Assembly: GCA_913775795.1 (NCBI GenBank)
Contig: CAJYLT010000060.1
Span: 62,001-126,000 of the forward strand
Reading direction: 5' to 3'
Source of the DNA: an uncultured Sphingomonas sp.
Lineage (GTDB): Bacteria; Pseudomonadota; Alphaproteobacteria; Sphingomonadales; Sphingomonadaceae
DNA length: 64,000 bases
The notes beneath the pieces were generated by a model, which was given only the letters and a program-made list of their open reading frames with translations, did no database searches and had not been told where the DNA came from. Every line of letters starts with the position of its first letter. The first letter of the stretch is position 1. Below, piece by piece: positions 29,547-39,314 of this stretch. The position numbers and the translations under genes are program-made.

Positions 29547-32375
29547 CTATTTCAGCGTCGGCGAGTCGAGGTTAAGCGCGCTCGCCGGCAGTACCTCCAG
29601 GTTCGGATAGGCCTTGCGCAGCGGCTCGACGAAGCTTTTGGCATCGCCGACCACGACGATGCTCGCCCCCTTCGTGTCGAACAGCCGTGCCGCCGCAGCC
29701 TGAACCGCGGCCGGATCGACCCCCTCGACCGAGGGGATGAAGCGGCCGAGCTCGTCAATGCCCACCTGCTCGACCACGTAATCGCCGACCAGCCCGGCGA
29801 TCCCCGCATTGGTCTCGATCGTCCGGCCGAAGCTGCCGACCAGCACTGCCTTGCGCGTGGCGAGTTCGCTCGACGGCGCGGGCAGCGTGCCGAGACGCTG
29901 CATCTCGGCGGTGATGATCGACACGACCTCGGGTGCCGAAGGGTTCTTGGTCTGCGTGGCCGCCGTGAACGGCCCCACCCCGCGCCGTGCGTCGAGGCTG
30001 GACCGCGCGCCATAGGCAAGCCCACGCTTGATGCGGACTTCCTGGTTCAGCCGCGAGGTGAAGCCGACGCCGAGCGTCGCGTTCGCCACCTGCCCCGCAT
30101 AGAATTGAGGGTCCGACCGGGCGAGGCCGGGCCGAGCGACGACGACGCCCGCCTGTCCCGCATCGGGCAGGTCGACGACGATCACGCGGGGCGCGGCGGC
30201 GGCGCTCTCGACCCTGGCGGCAGGGGCGGCTGCCCCCTGCCCCTTCCAGTCGCCGAACAACTTCTGCGCCAGCGCCCGGCCCGCATCGGCACGCACGTCG
30301 CCGACGAGGATCAGCGTGCTGCGCTCGGGCCGCCAACTCGCGCGATAGGCGGCCGCAAGGTCGGCGGGCGTGATCGTCTTAAGGCTGGCGGGCGTCCCGC
30401 TTTCGGGATTGCCATAGGGGGCGGCACCATAGACCGCGCGCGCCGCGACCAGCTGCGACAGCGCGCCGGGGTCCTTGAGCTGCACCGTGAGCCCGTCAAT
30501 CGTTTGTGCCCGCGCTCGGTCGAGCTCTTCGGCCGCAAAGGCAGGGTTGCGCGCCACGTCGGCCAGGATCGTCATCGCGGGCGCAAGCTGGTCCGACTTG
30601 ACCGACAGCGTGACTGCCGAGCCGTCCCAGTCCGCATCGCTGCCGATCGCGCCGCCGAGCGATTCGACCGCCTGCGCGATCTGCGTCGCGCTGCGCGTCT
30701 TCGTCCCCTTGGTCAGCAGCCCGGCGGTCATGCCCGCCAGCCCCGCCTTGCCCGCCGGATCGAGCGCCGCACCGCCATCGGCGACGAGCTGTGCCGACAC
30801 GAGCGGCAGGCCGGGGCGATCGACGACGATGACGCGCATCCCATTGGGCAGCCGCGTCTCGACCGGCTTCGGCAGCACCGGGACCACCGCTGCGCCCGGC
30901 GCAGGCGGCGCGATGCGGTCGGCGGCGGCGGCCTGGGTGTGGACAACGATGCCGGGCGGCACGGTCAGCGGCGTCGCGCGGACGGTGGAGGCGATGGCGA
31001 TCGTGTCACCCTTCGCGCCCTTTGCCGCATCGGCCGAATTGTAGAGGACGGTCGAGGATCGCTGCGGCGTCAGATAGCGGCGGGCGACGCGCTGGACGTC
31101 GGCAGGCGTGACCGCGGCGATCGCGGAGAGCCGCTTGTCGGCGGCGGCAGGGTCGCGCTCGACGATCACGCCCTGCGCGAGTTGCGATGCCTTGCCCTCG
31201 GCGGTCTCGCGGCTTTGCAGCGCCTCGGTCAGCAGCTCGTTCTTCGCCTCGGCCAGTTCGGCGGCGGTGACCGGCGCGTCGCGCAGCCGTGCGATCTCGG
31301 CGGTCAGCCCCGCCTCCCCCTGCGCCGCCGTCTTGCCGCCGGCAAGGATCGCATAGACGCTGAACAGGCCCGTGCCCTGCTTGGCGTCGTAGAAGCTCGC
31401 CGCCTGCGCCGCGGTCTGATCGCGGTAGACGAGGCTTTGATAGAGGCGCGAGTTCTCGCCGCCCGCCAGCACGGTGTTCAGCACCGAAAGCGCCGCCGCA
31501 TCCGGGCTGTTCGCCGGCGGGATCGGATAGCTGATTAGGACTGCGGGCAGCGGGGTGTTCGGCTCGTATACCGTATAGCGCTTCGCCGCGGTCGGCTCGG
31601 GCTCCGCCACGGTCACGCGCGGGATCGGGCGGTCGGGCTTCTTGATGCCGGCGAAATACTTGTCGACCCACTTGTCGAGTTGGCGGGGGTCGAAATTGCC
31701 CGCGACGACCAGCACCGCATTGTCGGGCCGGTAATAGGTCGCGTGAAAGGCGCGGATATCCTCGACGGTCGCCGCGTCCAGATCCTCGATGCTGCCGATG
31801 CCCGGGCGGGCATAGGGATGAACGGTATAGGCGGCCATCGGGCGATAGAGGTAGAAGAGCTTGCCATAGGGCTGGGCCAGAACGCGGCTGCGCAGTTCCT
31901 CCTTCACCACGTCGCGTTCGCTGGCGAAGACCTTGGGATCCACGACCAATGTCGCCATCCGGTCCGCCTCGGCAAACAGCAAGCGCTCGAGATGATTGGC
32001 GGGCACCACCTCGTAATAATTGGTGTAGTCGTCGTCGGTGGAGGCGTTGTTGTAGCCCCCGACATCCTCGGTCAGGCGGTCGAGCTGCTCGTCGACGAGG
32101 TTGCGCGTTCCCTTGAACATCAGATGCTCGAACATGTGCGCAAAGCCCGACCGGCCGGCGGGATCGTCCTTCGACCCGACATCGTACCAGACCTGCACCG
32201 ACACGTTCGCCGTCTTCGTATCGCGGATGGCATAGACGCGCAGGCCGTTGGGCAGCGTACGCTGGGTAAAGGCGATCGGCTCGACCCGGGTGGCGGCGGG
32301 GCGGCCCGCCTGCGCCAGTGCGGGAACGGGGGAAAGCAGGGTCGCGGCGAGCAGGACGGCGGCGAAACGGGGCAT
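29547..32375 (-). CDS. M16 family zinc metallopeptidase (pitrilysin type), secreted
   Basis: A 942-residue protein with a Sec signal (MPRFAAVLLAATLLSPVPALAQ) and two tandem M16 halves. The inverted zinc motif HxxEH is at H80-E83-H84 (AHMFEHLMFKGT), and the third ligand is expected in the ERDVVKEELR segment. The second half starts near residue 490 (RLPNGMRVIVVDRPGLPLVS) and lacks HxxEH, as is usual for the inactive half. The enzyme probably degrades peptides in the periplasm. It is transcribed alone. Confidence 0.9.
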   Translation of the reverse strand: MPRFAAVLLAATLLSPVPALAQAGRPAATRVEPIAFTQRTLPNGLRVYAIRDTKTANVSVQVWYDVGSKDDPAGRSGFAHMFEHLMFKGTRNLVDEQLDRLTEDVGGYNNASTDDDYTNYYEVVPANHLERLLFAEADRMATLVVDPKVFASERDVVKEELRSRVLAQPYGKLFYLYRPMAAYTVHPYARPGIGSIEDLDAATVEDIRAFHATYYRPDNAVLVVAGNFDPRQLDKWVDKYFAGIKKPDRPIPRVTVAEPEPTAAKRYTVYEPNTPLPAVLISYPIPPANSPDAAALSVLNTVLAGGENSRLYQSLVYRDQTAAQAASFYDAKQGTGLFSVYAILAGGKTAAQGEAGLTAEIARLRDAPVTAAELAEAKNELLTEALQSRETAEGKASQLAQGVIVERDPAAADKRLSAIAAVTPADVQRVARRYLTPQRSSTVLYNSADAAKGAKGDTIAIASTVRATPLTVPPGIVVHTQAAAADRIAPPAPGAAVVPVLPKPVETRLPNGMRVIVVDRPGLPLVSAQLVADGGAALDPAGKAGLAGMTAGLLTKGTKTRSATQIAQAVESLGGAIGSDADWDGSAVTLSVKSDQLAPAMTILADVARNPAFAAEELDRARAQTIDGLTVQLKDPGALSQLVAARAVYGAAPYGNPESGTPASLKTITPADLAAAYRASWRPERSTLILVGDVRADAGRALAQKLFGDWKGQGAAAPAARVESAAAAPRVIVVDLPDAGQAGVVVARPGLARSDPQFYAGQVANATLGVGFTSRLNQEVRIKRGLAYGARSSLDARRGVGPFTAATQTKNPSAPEVVSIITAEMQRLGTLPAPSSELATRKAVLVGSFGRTIETNAGIAGLVGDYVVEQVGIDELGRFIPSVEGVDPAAVQAAAARLFDTKGASIVVVGDAKSFVEPLRKAYPNLEVLPASALNLDSPTLK

Positions 32376-32533
32376 CGGTCACTCCGGCAAACGGAAGCGG
32401 GGAGTTGTGGCGTGCGCGCGGCCGCTGTCAATCGCGGGGTCACGGTTGTTAGCGGTCGCCGGTTTCGTCCCATGATCGGACAGGCGCAAATCGCCCCCTG
32501 CTGCCCGCCGCCGCTTTCCTATATGGCGCGGCG

Positions 32534-33541
32534 ATGCAGTGGCGGCGGATCAACGGACGGTGGGCGGCGGGGGCGATCGCGCTCGCGCTGATCGGCGCGT
32601 TCGGCGCGCACGCCACGATCGCCAGCCGCGAGCAGGTCGAGCAGCCCGCCCCGATCCTGGCCGACGGCTACGAGGCGGCCGAGCATTTTCCCGGTGCGGC
32701 ACTCGAGCTTGCGGTCGCCGACAATGCGGCGCCCGCGCCGGGCACGACGGGGACGATGCCGCTGCCCGACCTGCCCGTCCCGACGAATGCGGTGTTTACC
32801 GGATCGACGGGCATCGTCCCGGCGCAACCCTTTCGCCTGCGCGGGTCGGCGATCGATCAGTCCCGCGCGCTCAACTGCCTGACGACGGCCATTTATTACG
32901 AGGCGGCGAGCGAGCCCGATGCCGGGCAGCGCGCGATCGCGCAGGTGATCCTCAATCGCGTGCGGCATCCTGCCTTCCCCGCGACCGTGTGCGGCGTGGT
33001 CTATCAGGGGTCGGACAAGCGCGGTTGCCAGTTCAGCTTCGCGTGCGACGGGGCGATGGCACGCGCGCCGATGCGCCGCTGGTGGGAGCGGGCGCAGCGC
33101 GTGGCCGCGGCGGCACTGAACGGACAGGTGTTCGCCCAGGTGGGGCTGGCGACGCACTATCACACCTATGCCGTGACCCCTGCGTGGAACCGCGGGCTGG
33201 TCATGACCGATGCGGAGGGCGCGCACTTCTTCCATCGGTGGAAAGGCTATTGGGGTACCGCCGCGGCGTTTCGCGACCGCTATTTCGGCGGCGAGCCGAT
33301 GCCGGGGCCGCTGCGCCCGGCGGTGAGTTTCGCGAGCGTCGTCCCGGGCGCGGCGGCGGTGCTACCCACGCCGGTCACAGCGCCGGTCGTCGGGGACACG
33401 GCCAGCGCCCCGACCGCGGCGCTCGTTACCCCGGCGCAGCAGGTGCAGGCGGCCTATGCGGAAAGCGGCACCGTAGTGGCGAAGGCGGACGAGTCGCAGG
33501 TGCTCGACAAATGGAAAGACAGCGGCAAGCCGATCCGCTGA
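32534..33541 (+). CDS. Cell wall hydrolase, SleB/CwlJ-type
   Basis: The 335-residue product has an N-terminal membrane anchor or signal (about residues 10-30) and a hydrolase-2 domain (about 110-225) with LNCLTTAIYYEAASEP, AQVILNRVRHPAFPATVCGVVYQ and THYHTYAVTPAW. The E in YYEAASE is the likely catalytic residue of this lytic transglycosylase-like family. The C-terminal 80 residues are low-complexity and rich in A, V, T and P. It acts on peptidoglycan; in non-sporulating alphaproteobacteria the role is general wall remodelling. Confidence 0.88.
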   Translation: MQWRRINGRWAAGAIALALIGAFGAHATIASREQVEQPAPILADGYEAAEHFPGAALELAVADNAAPAPGTTGTMPLPDLPVPTNAVFTGSTGIVPAQPFRLRGSAIDQSRALNCLTTAIYYEAASEPDAGQRAIAQVILNRVRHPAFPATVCGVVYQGSDKRGCQFSFACDGAMARAPMRRWWERAQRVAAAALNGQVFAQVGLATHYHTYAVTPAWNRGLVMTDAEGAHFFHRWKGYWGTAAAFRDRYFGGEPMPGPLRPAVSFASVVPGAAAVLPTPVTAPVVGDTASAPTAALVTPAQQVQAAYAESGTVVAKADESQVLDKWKDSGKPIR

Positions 33542-33587
33542 CGTTCGCGGAGAGGGGGCGGCGCCTATCGGAACCACCCCCGAACTC

Positions 33588-33917
33588 TCAACGCCGATAC
33601 TGGCGGTCGTTCTTCTGCACCTTGATCCGCGCCGACAGCGCGTCGAAGCGGCGGTCGAGGTCGCGACGCTCCTGAAGCGACAGCCCGCCGCCCGACCGGC
33701 GATAGCGATTCTCCAGCACCGTCAGATCGCGGAACTGTGCGCGAAGCCGCACCGCCTCGTTCCGGTTGAGCGCGCCCGAACGGACGCCCTGGTTGATCCG
33801 CTGCTCCAGCCGCGCCTGACGCGCGTTGATGTTCTGCCACGCCTGCGCATTGGCGGCCATCGGCAGCGAGGTCGCGGCCACGGCAAGGCCGGCGAGCATC
33901 AGCAAAAATTTCTTCAT
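33588..33917 (-). CDS. Small secreted hypothetical protein, Arg-rich
   Basis: The 109-residue product begins with a clear signal peptide (MKKFLLMLAGLAVAATSLPMAANA) and then carries a charged helical segment rich in R, Q and L (RQARLEQRINQGVRSG, LSLQERRDLDRRFDALSARI). I chose the ATG at 33917, which follows GAGGAGACAGATC. The pattern is reminiscent of small periplasmic helical-hairpin proteins, but I do not recognise a named family. It converges with the cell wall hydrolase gene. Confidence 0.8.
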   Translation of the reverse strand: MKKFLLMLAGLAVAATSLPMAANAQAWQNINARQARLEQRINQGVRSGALNRNEAVRLRAQFRDLTVLENRYRRSGGGLSLQERRDLDRRFDALSARIKVQKNDRQYRR

Positions 33918-34048
33918 GATCTGTCTCCTCCAGAACCGGCCGGGGGGCGGCCGATGGGGAGGGTTATGACCATCGCCTGTCGCCAAGGTTTCGCGAGGGT
34001 CGCCCGAAATTGTCGCAAACCGTCCCCGACCGATCGGCTTCGTTCAGG

Positions 34049-34450
34049 TCAGTCCAGGCCGGGATACATCTCGTACCGCGGCAGCGATCCGACGCTGTCC
34101 ATCCATGGCAGTCGATCGCGCACCATGATCTCCGCACCCGGCGGCGCGGCCTCCGGCGCATCGAGCGTCGCCGACTGGATGTCGACGATGCCGGGCAGGA
34201 AGGCAGCGTTGCGATAGAAAAGCCCCGTCCCGCATGTGCTGCAAAAGGCGCGCATCGCACCCGGCGAGGATTCGTAATCGGCGGGTGTCCCGCTGACCGT
34301 CACCTGATCCTCAATGAACGCGATCCATCCGACCATCGGCGCGCCGGCCGAGCGGCGACAATCGGCACAATGGCAGATGGCATGATGCTCGGGCTCGCCG
34401 ACCGCCTCGTATCGCACCGCGCCGCAGCGGCACCCGCCCGTCATCGTCAT
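34049..34450 (-). CDS. GFA family (glutathione-dependent formaldehyde-activating-like) zinc protein
   Basis: A 133-residue single-domain protein with the cysteine pattern of the GFA fold: C7 and C9 (GGCRCGAVRYE), C26, C28 and C31 (ICHCADCRRSAGAP), and C70 and C73 (FCSTCGTGLF). These bind two zinc ions. The family takes its name from an S-(hydroxymethyl)glutathione synthase, but most members have no proven activity. The ATG has GGAGGAAG upstream. It is divergent from the helicase gene. Confidence 0.88.
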   Translation of the reverse strand: MTMTGGCRCGAVRYEAVGEPEHHAICHCADCRRSAGAPMVGWIAFIEDQVTVSGTPADYESSPGAMRAFCSTCGTGLFYRNAAFLPGIVDIQSATLDAPEAAPPGAEIMVRDRLPWMDSVGSLPRYEMYPGLD

Positions 34451-34553
34451 GAGACTTCCTCCCTCTCACCGTTCGATGTATGTTCTCATGCAATCCGCGG
34501 CGTCGCAAGCGCCGAACTTGCCGCCCCCCTGCCCCGACCTTACGTGCGAGCCG

Positions 34554-36827
34554 ATGACCGATCCGCGAAACGCCCTTCTCGACGCGCCCTATCTCAAGAG
34601 TCTGAACGAGCCGCAGCGTCAGGCGGTGCTGACCACCGACGGCCCGGTGCTGGTGCTGGCGGGCGCGGGCACGGGCAAGACCGCGGCGCTCACCGCGCGG
34701 CTTGCGCACCTGATCTATACCCGCAAGGCATGGCCATCGGAAATCCTCGCCGTCACCTTCACCAACAAGGCGGCGCGCGAGATGCGCGAGCGCGTCGGCC
34801 GGCTGATCGGCGACGCGGTGGAGGGGATGCCGTGGCTGGGCACCTTCCACTCGATCGGCGCCAAGATGATGCGCCGTCATGCCGAGCTGATCGGGCTGCA
34901 ATCGAACTTTACGATCCTCGACACCGACGACCAGCTGCGGTTGCTCAAGCAGCTTATCACCGCCGCCGACCTCGACGAGAAGCGCTGGCCTGCCCGCGCG
35001 CTCGCCGGGCTGATCGACGAGTGGAAGAACAAGGGACTGACCCCCGCCGACGTCGATGCGGGCGAGAGCGAGCGTTACGCCAATGGGCGCGGACAGGAAC
35101 TCTACCAGCAATATCAGGCGCGGCTGCTGGCGGTGAACGCCTGCGACTTCGGCGACCTGCTGCTCCACGCGCTGACGCTGCTGCGCAAGAACCGGGAGGT
35201 GCTGGAACAATATCAGCAGCGGTTCAAATACATCATGGTGGACGAGTATCAGGACACCAACAGCGTCCAGTATCTGTGGCTGCGCCTGCTGGCGCAGCAG
35301 CGCCGCAACCTGTGCTGCGTCGGCGACGACGACCAGTCGATCTATTCGTGGCGCGGCGCGCAGGTGGAGAACATCCTGCGGTTCGAGCGCGACTTTCCGG
35401 GCGCCACCGTGATCCGGCTGGAGCAGAATTACCGCTCGACCCCGCATATCCTGGGTGCGGCGGGCGGGGTCATCGCCAACAATGGCGGGCGGCTGGGCAA
35501 GACTCTGTGGACCGAGCTGGACGCGGGCGAGAAGGTGCGCGTGCTCGGCGTATGGGACGGGCCGGAGGAGGCACGCCGCGTCGGCGAGGAGATCGAGAGC
35601 CAGCAGCGCCGCGGTCTGTCCCTCGACGACGTCGCCATCCTCGTGCGCGCGCAGCACCAGACGCGCGAGTTCGAGGACCGCTTCATCTCGATCGGCATGC
35701 CGTACCGCATCGTCGGCGGCTTCCGCTTCTATGAGCGCGCCGAAATCCGCGATGCGCTCGCGTACCTGCGCGTCGTGTCGCAGCCGGCCGATGACCTCGC
35801 CTTCGAGCGGATCGTCAACGTGCCCAAGCGCGGGCTGGGCGACAAGGCGGTGCAGAAGGTGCACCAGCTCGCCCGTGCCCAAGGCCTGCCGCTGACCAGC
35901 GCGGCGGCGCGCATCCTCGATACCGACGAGCTGACGCCGCAGGCGCGACGATCGATGGGCAACCTCGTTGGCGATATCGCCCGCTGGCGGCAGATGGGTC
36001 AGACGCTTCCGCATCCCGAACTCGCGCGCCAGATCCTCGACGAGAGCGGCTACACCGCGATGCTCCAAAACGAGAAATCGGCGGAGGCGGCGGGGCGGCT
36101 GGAAAACCTGTCCGAACTCGTCCGCGCGATGGAGGAGTATGAGAGCCTCGGCGCGTTTCTCGAGCATGTCAGCCTGGTCATGGAGCGTGAGGGCGGCGTG
36201 CGTCAGCCGGAAGTCACGATCATGACGATTCACGCCGCCAAGGGCCTGGAGTTCGACACCGTCTTCCTCGCCGGGTGGGAGGAAGGGCTGTTCCCCTCAC
36301 AGCGCGCGCTGGACGAGGGCGGGACCGCCAGCCTCGAGGAGGAGCGCCGCCTCGCCTATGTCGCGATCACGCGCGCGCGGCGGCGGGCGACGATCCTGCA
36401 CGCCGCCAATCGCCGCATCTACGGCCAGTGGACGAGCTCGCTGCCCAGCCGCTTCGTCGGCGAACTGCCGCCCGAGCATGTCGAGGTCGAGACGACCATG
36501 TCCGGCGGCGAGAGCCTGTGGCGCGCCAACTGGTCCGAGCGCGCCGACCCGTTCGCCGATGTCGGCCGCGGCACCGGCCGCGGGCCGGGCTGGCAGCGGG
36601 CGGCCGCGGGCGGCTTTACCCGCGATGCGCCGCGCGTGGTCGAGGCACGAGCCTCGGCGATCAGCTTCGGCAACAAGGGGCGCGACGACCTTTCGAAGGG
36701 CATGCGCGTGTTCCACCAGAAGTTCGGCTACGGCACGATCGATGCGATCGAGGGCAACAAGCTCGAGGTCGAGTTCGAGCAGGCGGGGCGCAAGCGCGTG
36801 ATGGATAGCTTCGTTTCGATCGGTTGA
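34554..36827 (+). CDS. UvrD/PcrA-type ATP-dependent DNA helicase
   Basis: The 757-residue product is a superfamily 1A helicase. Motif I is GAGTGKTAALTARL, motif II is VDEYQDTN, motif III contains DDDQSIYSWRGA, motif IV region VIRLEQNYRS, motif V TIHAAKGLEFDTVFLAGWEEG and motif VI LAYVAITRARRR. The C-terminal Tudor-like end (GMRVFHQKFGYGTIDAIEGNK) matches PcrA, which binds RNA polymerase. The enzyme unwinds DNA in repair and replication. I chose the ATG at 34554 by family start (MTDPRNALLDAPYL); an in-frame ATG at 34476 would add 26 residues. Confidence 0.92.
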   Translation: MTDPRNALLDAPYLKSLNEPQRQAVLTTDGPVLVLAGAGTGKTAALTARLAHLIYTRKAWPSEILAVTFTNKAAREMRERVGRLIGDAVEGMPWLGTFHSIGAKMMRRHAELIGLQSNFTILDTDDQLRLLKQLITAADLDEKRWPARALAGLIDEWKNKGLTPADVDAGESERYANGRGQELYQQYQARLLAVNACDFGDLLLHALTLLRKNREVLEQYQQRFKYIMVDEYQDTNSVQYLWLRLLAQQRRNLCCVGDDDQSIYSWRGAQVENILRFERDFPGATVIRLEQNYRSTPHILGAAGGVIANNGGRLGKTLWTELDAGEKVRVLGVWDGPEEARRVGEEIESQQRRGLSLDDVAILVRAQHQTREFEDRFISIGMPYRIVGGFRFYERAEIRDALAYLRVVSQPADDLAFERIVNVPKRGLGDKAVQKVHQLARAQGLPLTSAAARILDTDELTPQARRSMGNLVGDIARWRQMGQTLPHPELARQILDESGYTAMLQNEKSAEAAGRLENLSELVRAMEEYESLGAFLEHVSLVMEREGGVRQPEVTIMTIHAAKGLEFDTVFLAGWEEGLFPSQRALDEGGTASLEEERRLAYVAITRARRRATILHAANRRIYGQWTSSLPSRFVGELPPEHVEVETTMSGGESLWRANWSERADPFADVGRGTGRGPGWQRAAAGGFTRDAPRVVEARASAISFGNKGRDDLSKGMRVFHQKFGYGTIDAIEGNKLEVEFEQAGRKRVMDSFVSIG

Positions 36828-36884
36828 TCGAAATCAGCTTCATTCGAAACGCGCAGGTAAGGATCGCGGGGTTAAGCGGCCGTT

Positions 36885-38006
36885 ATGAACCAGAGGGTCG
36901 CGCCTCCCCAACCTGCCCCTCCGGTGCCTGCCGACGCGGCGCGGTGGATGGACGCGGCGCGCGCCATCCTGGCGATCACCGTCGCCTTCTCGCACGGCTG
37001 GGGGTTGATCGTCGCCGATCACCGGGCGGGTGACGCGCTGGTCGGGCGGCCGTTCTTCTTCCTCGCTGGCTTCGCGCATCCCGCAGTGATGCTGTTTTTC
37101 GTGCTGAGCGGGTTCTGGATCGCCAAGAGCGTCGCCTCGCTTGATGCACGCGGGTGGTCGTGGCGGGTGTTCCTGTCCGACCGCTGGAGCCGCCTGGCGA
37201 TCGTCGTCTATCCGGCGCTGCTGATCGGCGGGCTGATCGATGCGGCGGGGTACTGGTGGCTGCGGACGCCGACCCATCTGGGCCAGACCGACGTGTGGTT
37301 CCTGCCGAGCGACCTTTCCCCGGCGCTGACGGTGAAGGCGCTGGCCGGCAATATCCTCTTTCTCCAGCACATCGCCTTCCACCCCTTCGGCACGAACGGC
37401 CCGCTGTGGAGCGTCGCGTTCGAGTTCTGGTTCTACATCTGGTTCGCGGCCCTGTGGCTGGCGATCCGGCGGCGAAGGCTCGAGCCGCTGCTGGCGACAT
37501 TGATGCTCGGCCTCGTGTCGCCGATGCTCGCCTATGGCTTCCTGTGCTGGCTGACGGGCGTCGCGGCATATCACCTGCGTGCGCGCAGTTCGCCGCGGTC
37601 GCTGGTGCCGTTCGGGTTCATCCTCGGGATCGCGCTGATCTGGGCGCGGTCGGGCGACTGGTTCGGGGAAGACCTGATCCTCGCAAGCGCCGCCGCGCTG
37701 TTCTTCGCGGCACTGACGATGCGCGATCCGCGCTTTCCCGCAATCCTGACCCCGCTCGCCCGCTTCGGCGCGTCGAGCAGTTTCTCGCTCTACGCGATCC
37801 ACTTCCCGATCATGACGATGGCGGCGGGGCTGATCGTGGGCCCTGCGCGGCTGGCGCCGAGTATTGCGGCGATCGGGGTGGTGCTGGCGGTGCTCGCCGG
37901 GAGCATCGTCGTCGCGATCGCCTTTTCCCGCCTGACCGAGGCGAGGACACCCTTAGTTCGCCGGTGGCTCACCGCACCGCGGGGCGCCGCGCAGCCCGCC
38001 GAATAA
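36885..38006 (+). CDS. Acyltransferase 3 family membrane protein
   Basis: A 373-residue polytopic protein with about ten membrane helices. Early motifs are WMDAARAILAITVAFSHGW, with the family histidine, and VMLFFVLSGFWIAKS, and GPLWSVAFEFWFY appears in the middle. Such proteins O-acylate sugars of polysaccharides, lipids or small molecules at the inner membrane. No neighbouring glycan genes identify a substrate. Confidence 0.88.
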   Translation: MNQRVAPPQPAPPVPADAARWMDAARAILAITVAFSHGWGLIVADHRAGDALVGRPFFFLAGFAHPAVMLFFVLSGFWIAKSVASLDARGWSWRVFLSDRWSRLAIVVYPALLIGGLIDAAGYWWLRTPTHLGQTDVWFLPSDLSPALTVKALAGNILFLQHIAFHPFGTNGPLWSVAFEFWFYIWFAALWLAIRRRRLEPLLATLMLGLVSPMLAYGFLCWLTGVAAYHLRARSSPRSLVPFGFILGIALIWARSGDWFGEDLILASAAALFFAALTMRDPRFPAILTPLARFGASSSFSLYAIHFPIMTMAAGLIVGPARLAPSIAAIGVVLAVLAGSIVVAIAFSRLTEARTPLVRRWLTAPRGAAQPAE

Positions 38007-38007
38007 T

Positions 38008-38322
38008 TCAGCGCTCGACCGCGAACACGACCTCGCCGCCGTACTTGTCGTCGATCGGATTGAACTCGTGGAACACCTCGAACGGCTCGTCGGTGCGGCC
38101 GATGTTCGACAGGCCGATCAGCTTGAAGGTGCCAAGCTTGGTCTCACGCGGCGGATTGCCGTTCAGCCGCACCGTCACGGCGTCGACGAACATGTCGCCG
38201 TGCCGCGTCCAGATCGCGTGCGGGGCAAGCAGCACGTCGGTGCGGTTATAGGTCGCCGTCACGCACGCCTTGCGCACGATGGCTTCGAAAATGGTCGGCG
38301 CGGGGCCTTCGGGCTGGGTCAA
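38008..38322 (-). CDS. Conserved hypothetical protein, small beta-rich domain
   Basis: This is a protein of about 104 residues with an alternating hydrophobic pattern: ACVTATYNRTDVLLAPHAIW, DMFVDAVTVRLNG, KLGTFKLIGLSNI. The shape recalls a WYL-like sensor fold, although no WYL motif is present. The start is uncertain; I chose a TTG at 38322 preceded by AGGA, because no ATG or GTG fits before the conserved part and the longer open frame reads as low-complexity. It converges with the acyltransferase gene, leaving 1 bp between stops. Confidence 0.6.
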   Translation of the reverse strand: MTQPEGPAPTIFEAIVRKACVTATYNRTDVLLAPHAIWTRHGDMFVDAVTVRLNGNPPRETKLGTFKLIGLSNIGRTDEPFEVFHEFNPIDDKYGGEVVFAVER

Positions 38323-38486
38323 AAGAGCATTCCTGTGCTTCAAAAGCGAGGCCCGCCTAGCGCCTCTGCCGCGGTGCAGCAACAATCGGTTCGCGCAAGC
38401 TCGGTTCCCTCCGGCGCAATCGTCCGGTCACGGAACGCGGCTATCGCCGGCTCGTTCGCGCTATCCTGATCGAGGAGTTGAACGAC

Positions 38487-39311
38487 ATGCCCTATGTGAA
38501 GACGCAGGACGGAACCGATCTGTACGTCAAGGACTGGGGCAGCGGCCGCCCGGTCGTCCTCATCCATGGCTGGCCGCTCAACGCCGACAGTTGGGAGCCG
38601 CAGGCGATTGCGCTGGCCGAGGCCGGGTATCGCGCCATCGCCTATGACCGGCGCGGGTTCGGCCGGTCGGGGCAGCCCTGGGGCGGGCACGACTACGACA
38701 CCTATGCAGACGACCTGAAGGCGGTGCTGGAAGCCGCGGGCGCGACCGAGGGAGCCGCGCTGGTCGGCTTCTCGATGGGCGGCGGCGAGATCGCGCGGTA
38801 CATGAGCCGGCACGGCGGCGCGGGCGTCACGCATGCGGCGCTCATCGGCTCGGTGGTGCCCGGCATCGTCCAGAGCGACGCCAATCCGCACGGCGTGCCG
38901 GAGGCGCAGCTTGCCGAGATCGCCGGCCAGATCACCAAGGATCGCGCCAAGTTCTTCCAGAGCTTCTTCCGCGACTTCTACGGCGTCGGGCTCGTCAGCC
39001 ATCCGGTGGGCGACGCGTTCCTTCAGGATAGCTGGAACGTCGCGATGCAGGCCAGCCTGCATGCGACGCTGGAAGCGGCCAAGGCGTGGGGCTTCACCGA
39101 ATTCACCCCCGACCTCGCGGCGTTCCAGGTGCCGACGCTCATCATCCACGGCACCGGCGATGCGACCGTCCCGATCCAGGCGACCGCACATCGCGCCGCG
39201 GACGGGATCGCGCGCAATCAGCTGGTCGAGTATGCCGGCGCGCCCCACGGCCTGTTCGCGACCGAGAGCGATCGGCTTACCAAAGACCTTCTTACCTTCC
39301 TCGGCGGCTGA
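38487..39311 (+). CDS. Alpha/beta hydrolase, non-haem chloroperoxidase-like
   Basis: A 274-residue alpha/beta hydrolase. The oxyanion motif is LIHGWPLNADSW, the nucleophile is S96 in VGFSMGGGE, the acid is in HGTGDATVP and the catalytic histidine in GAPHGLFATE. It is closest in style to the cofactor-free chloroperoxidase/esterase group. The ATG at 38487 follows GAGGAG by 9 bases; a TTG three codons upstream is the alternative. The natural substrate is not evident. Confidence 0.88.
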   Translation: MPYVKTQDGTDLYVKDWGSGRPVVLIHGWPLNADSWEPQAIALAEAGYRAIAYDRRGFGRSGQPWGGHDYDTYADDLKAVLEAAGATEGAALVGFSMGGGEIARYMSRHGGAGVTHAALIGSVVPGIVQSDANPHGVPEAQLAEIAGQITKDRAKFFQSFFRDFYGVGLVSHPVGDAFLQDSWNVAMQASLHATLEAAKAWGFTEFTPDLAAFQVPTLIIHGTGDATVPIQATAHRAADGIARNQLVEYAGAPHGLFATESDRLTKDLLTFLGG

Positions 39312-39314
39312 TCC

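Noticed and set aside
30105..31538. Plus-strand frame of 477 codons opposite the M16 protease gene
   Set aside because: It is arginine- and glycine-rich with no motifs and lies wholly antisense to a well-supported gene.
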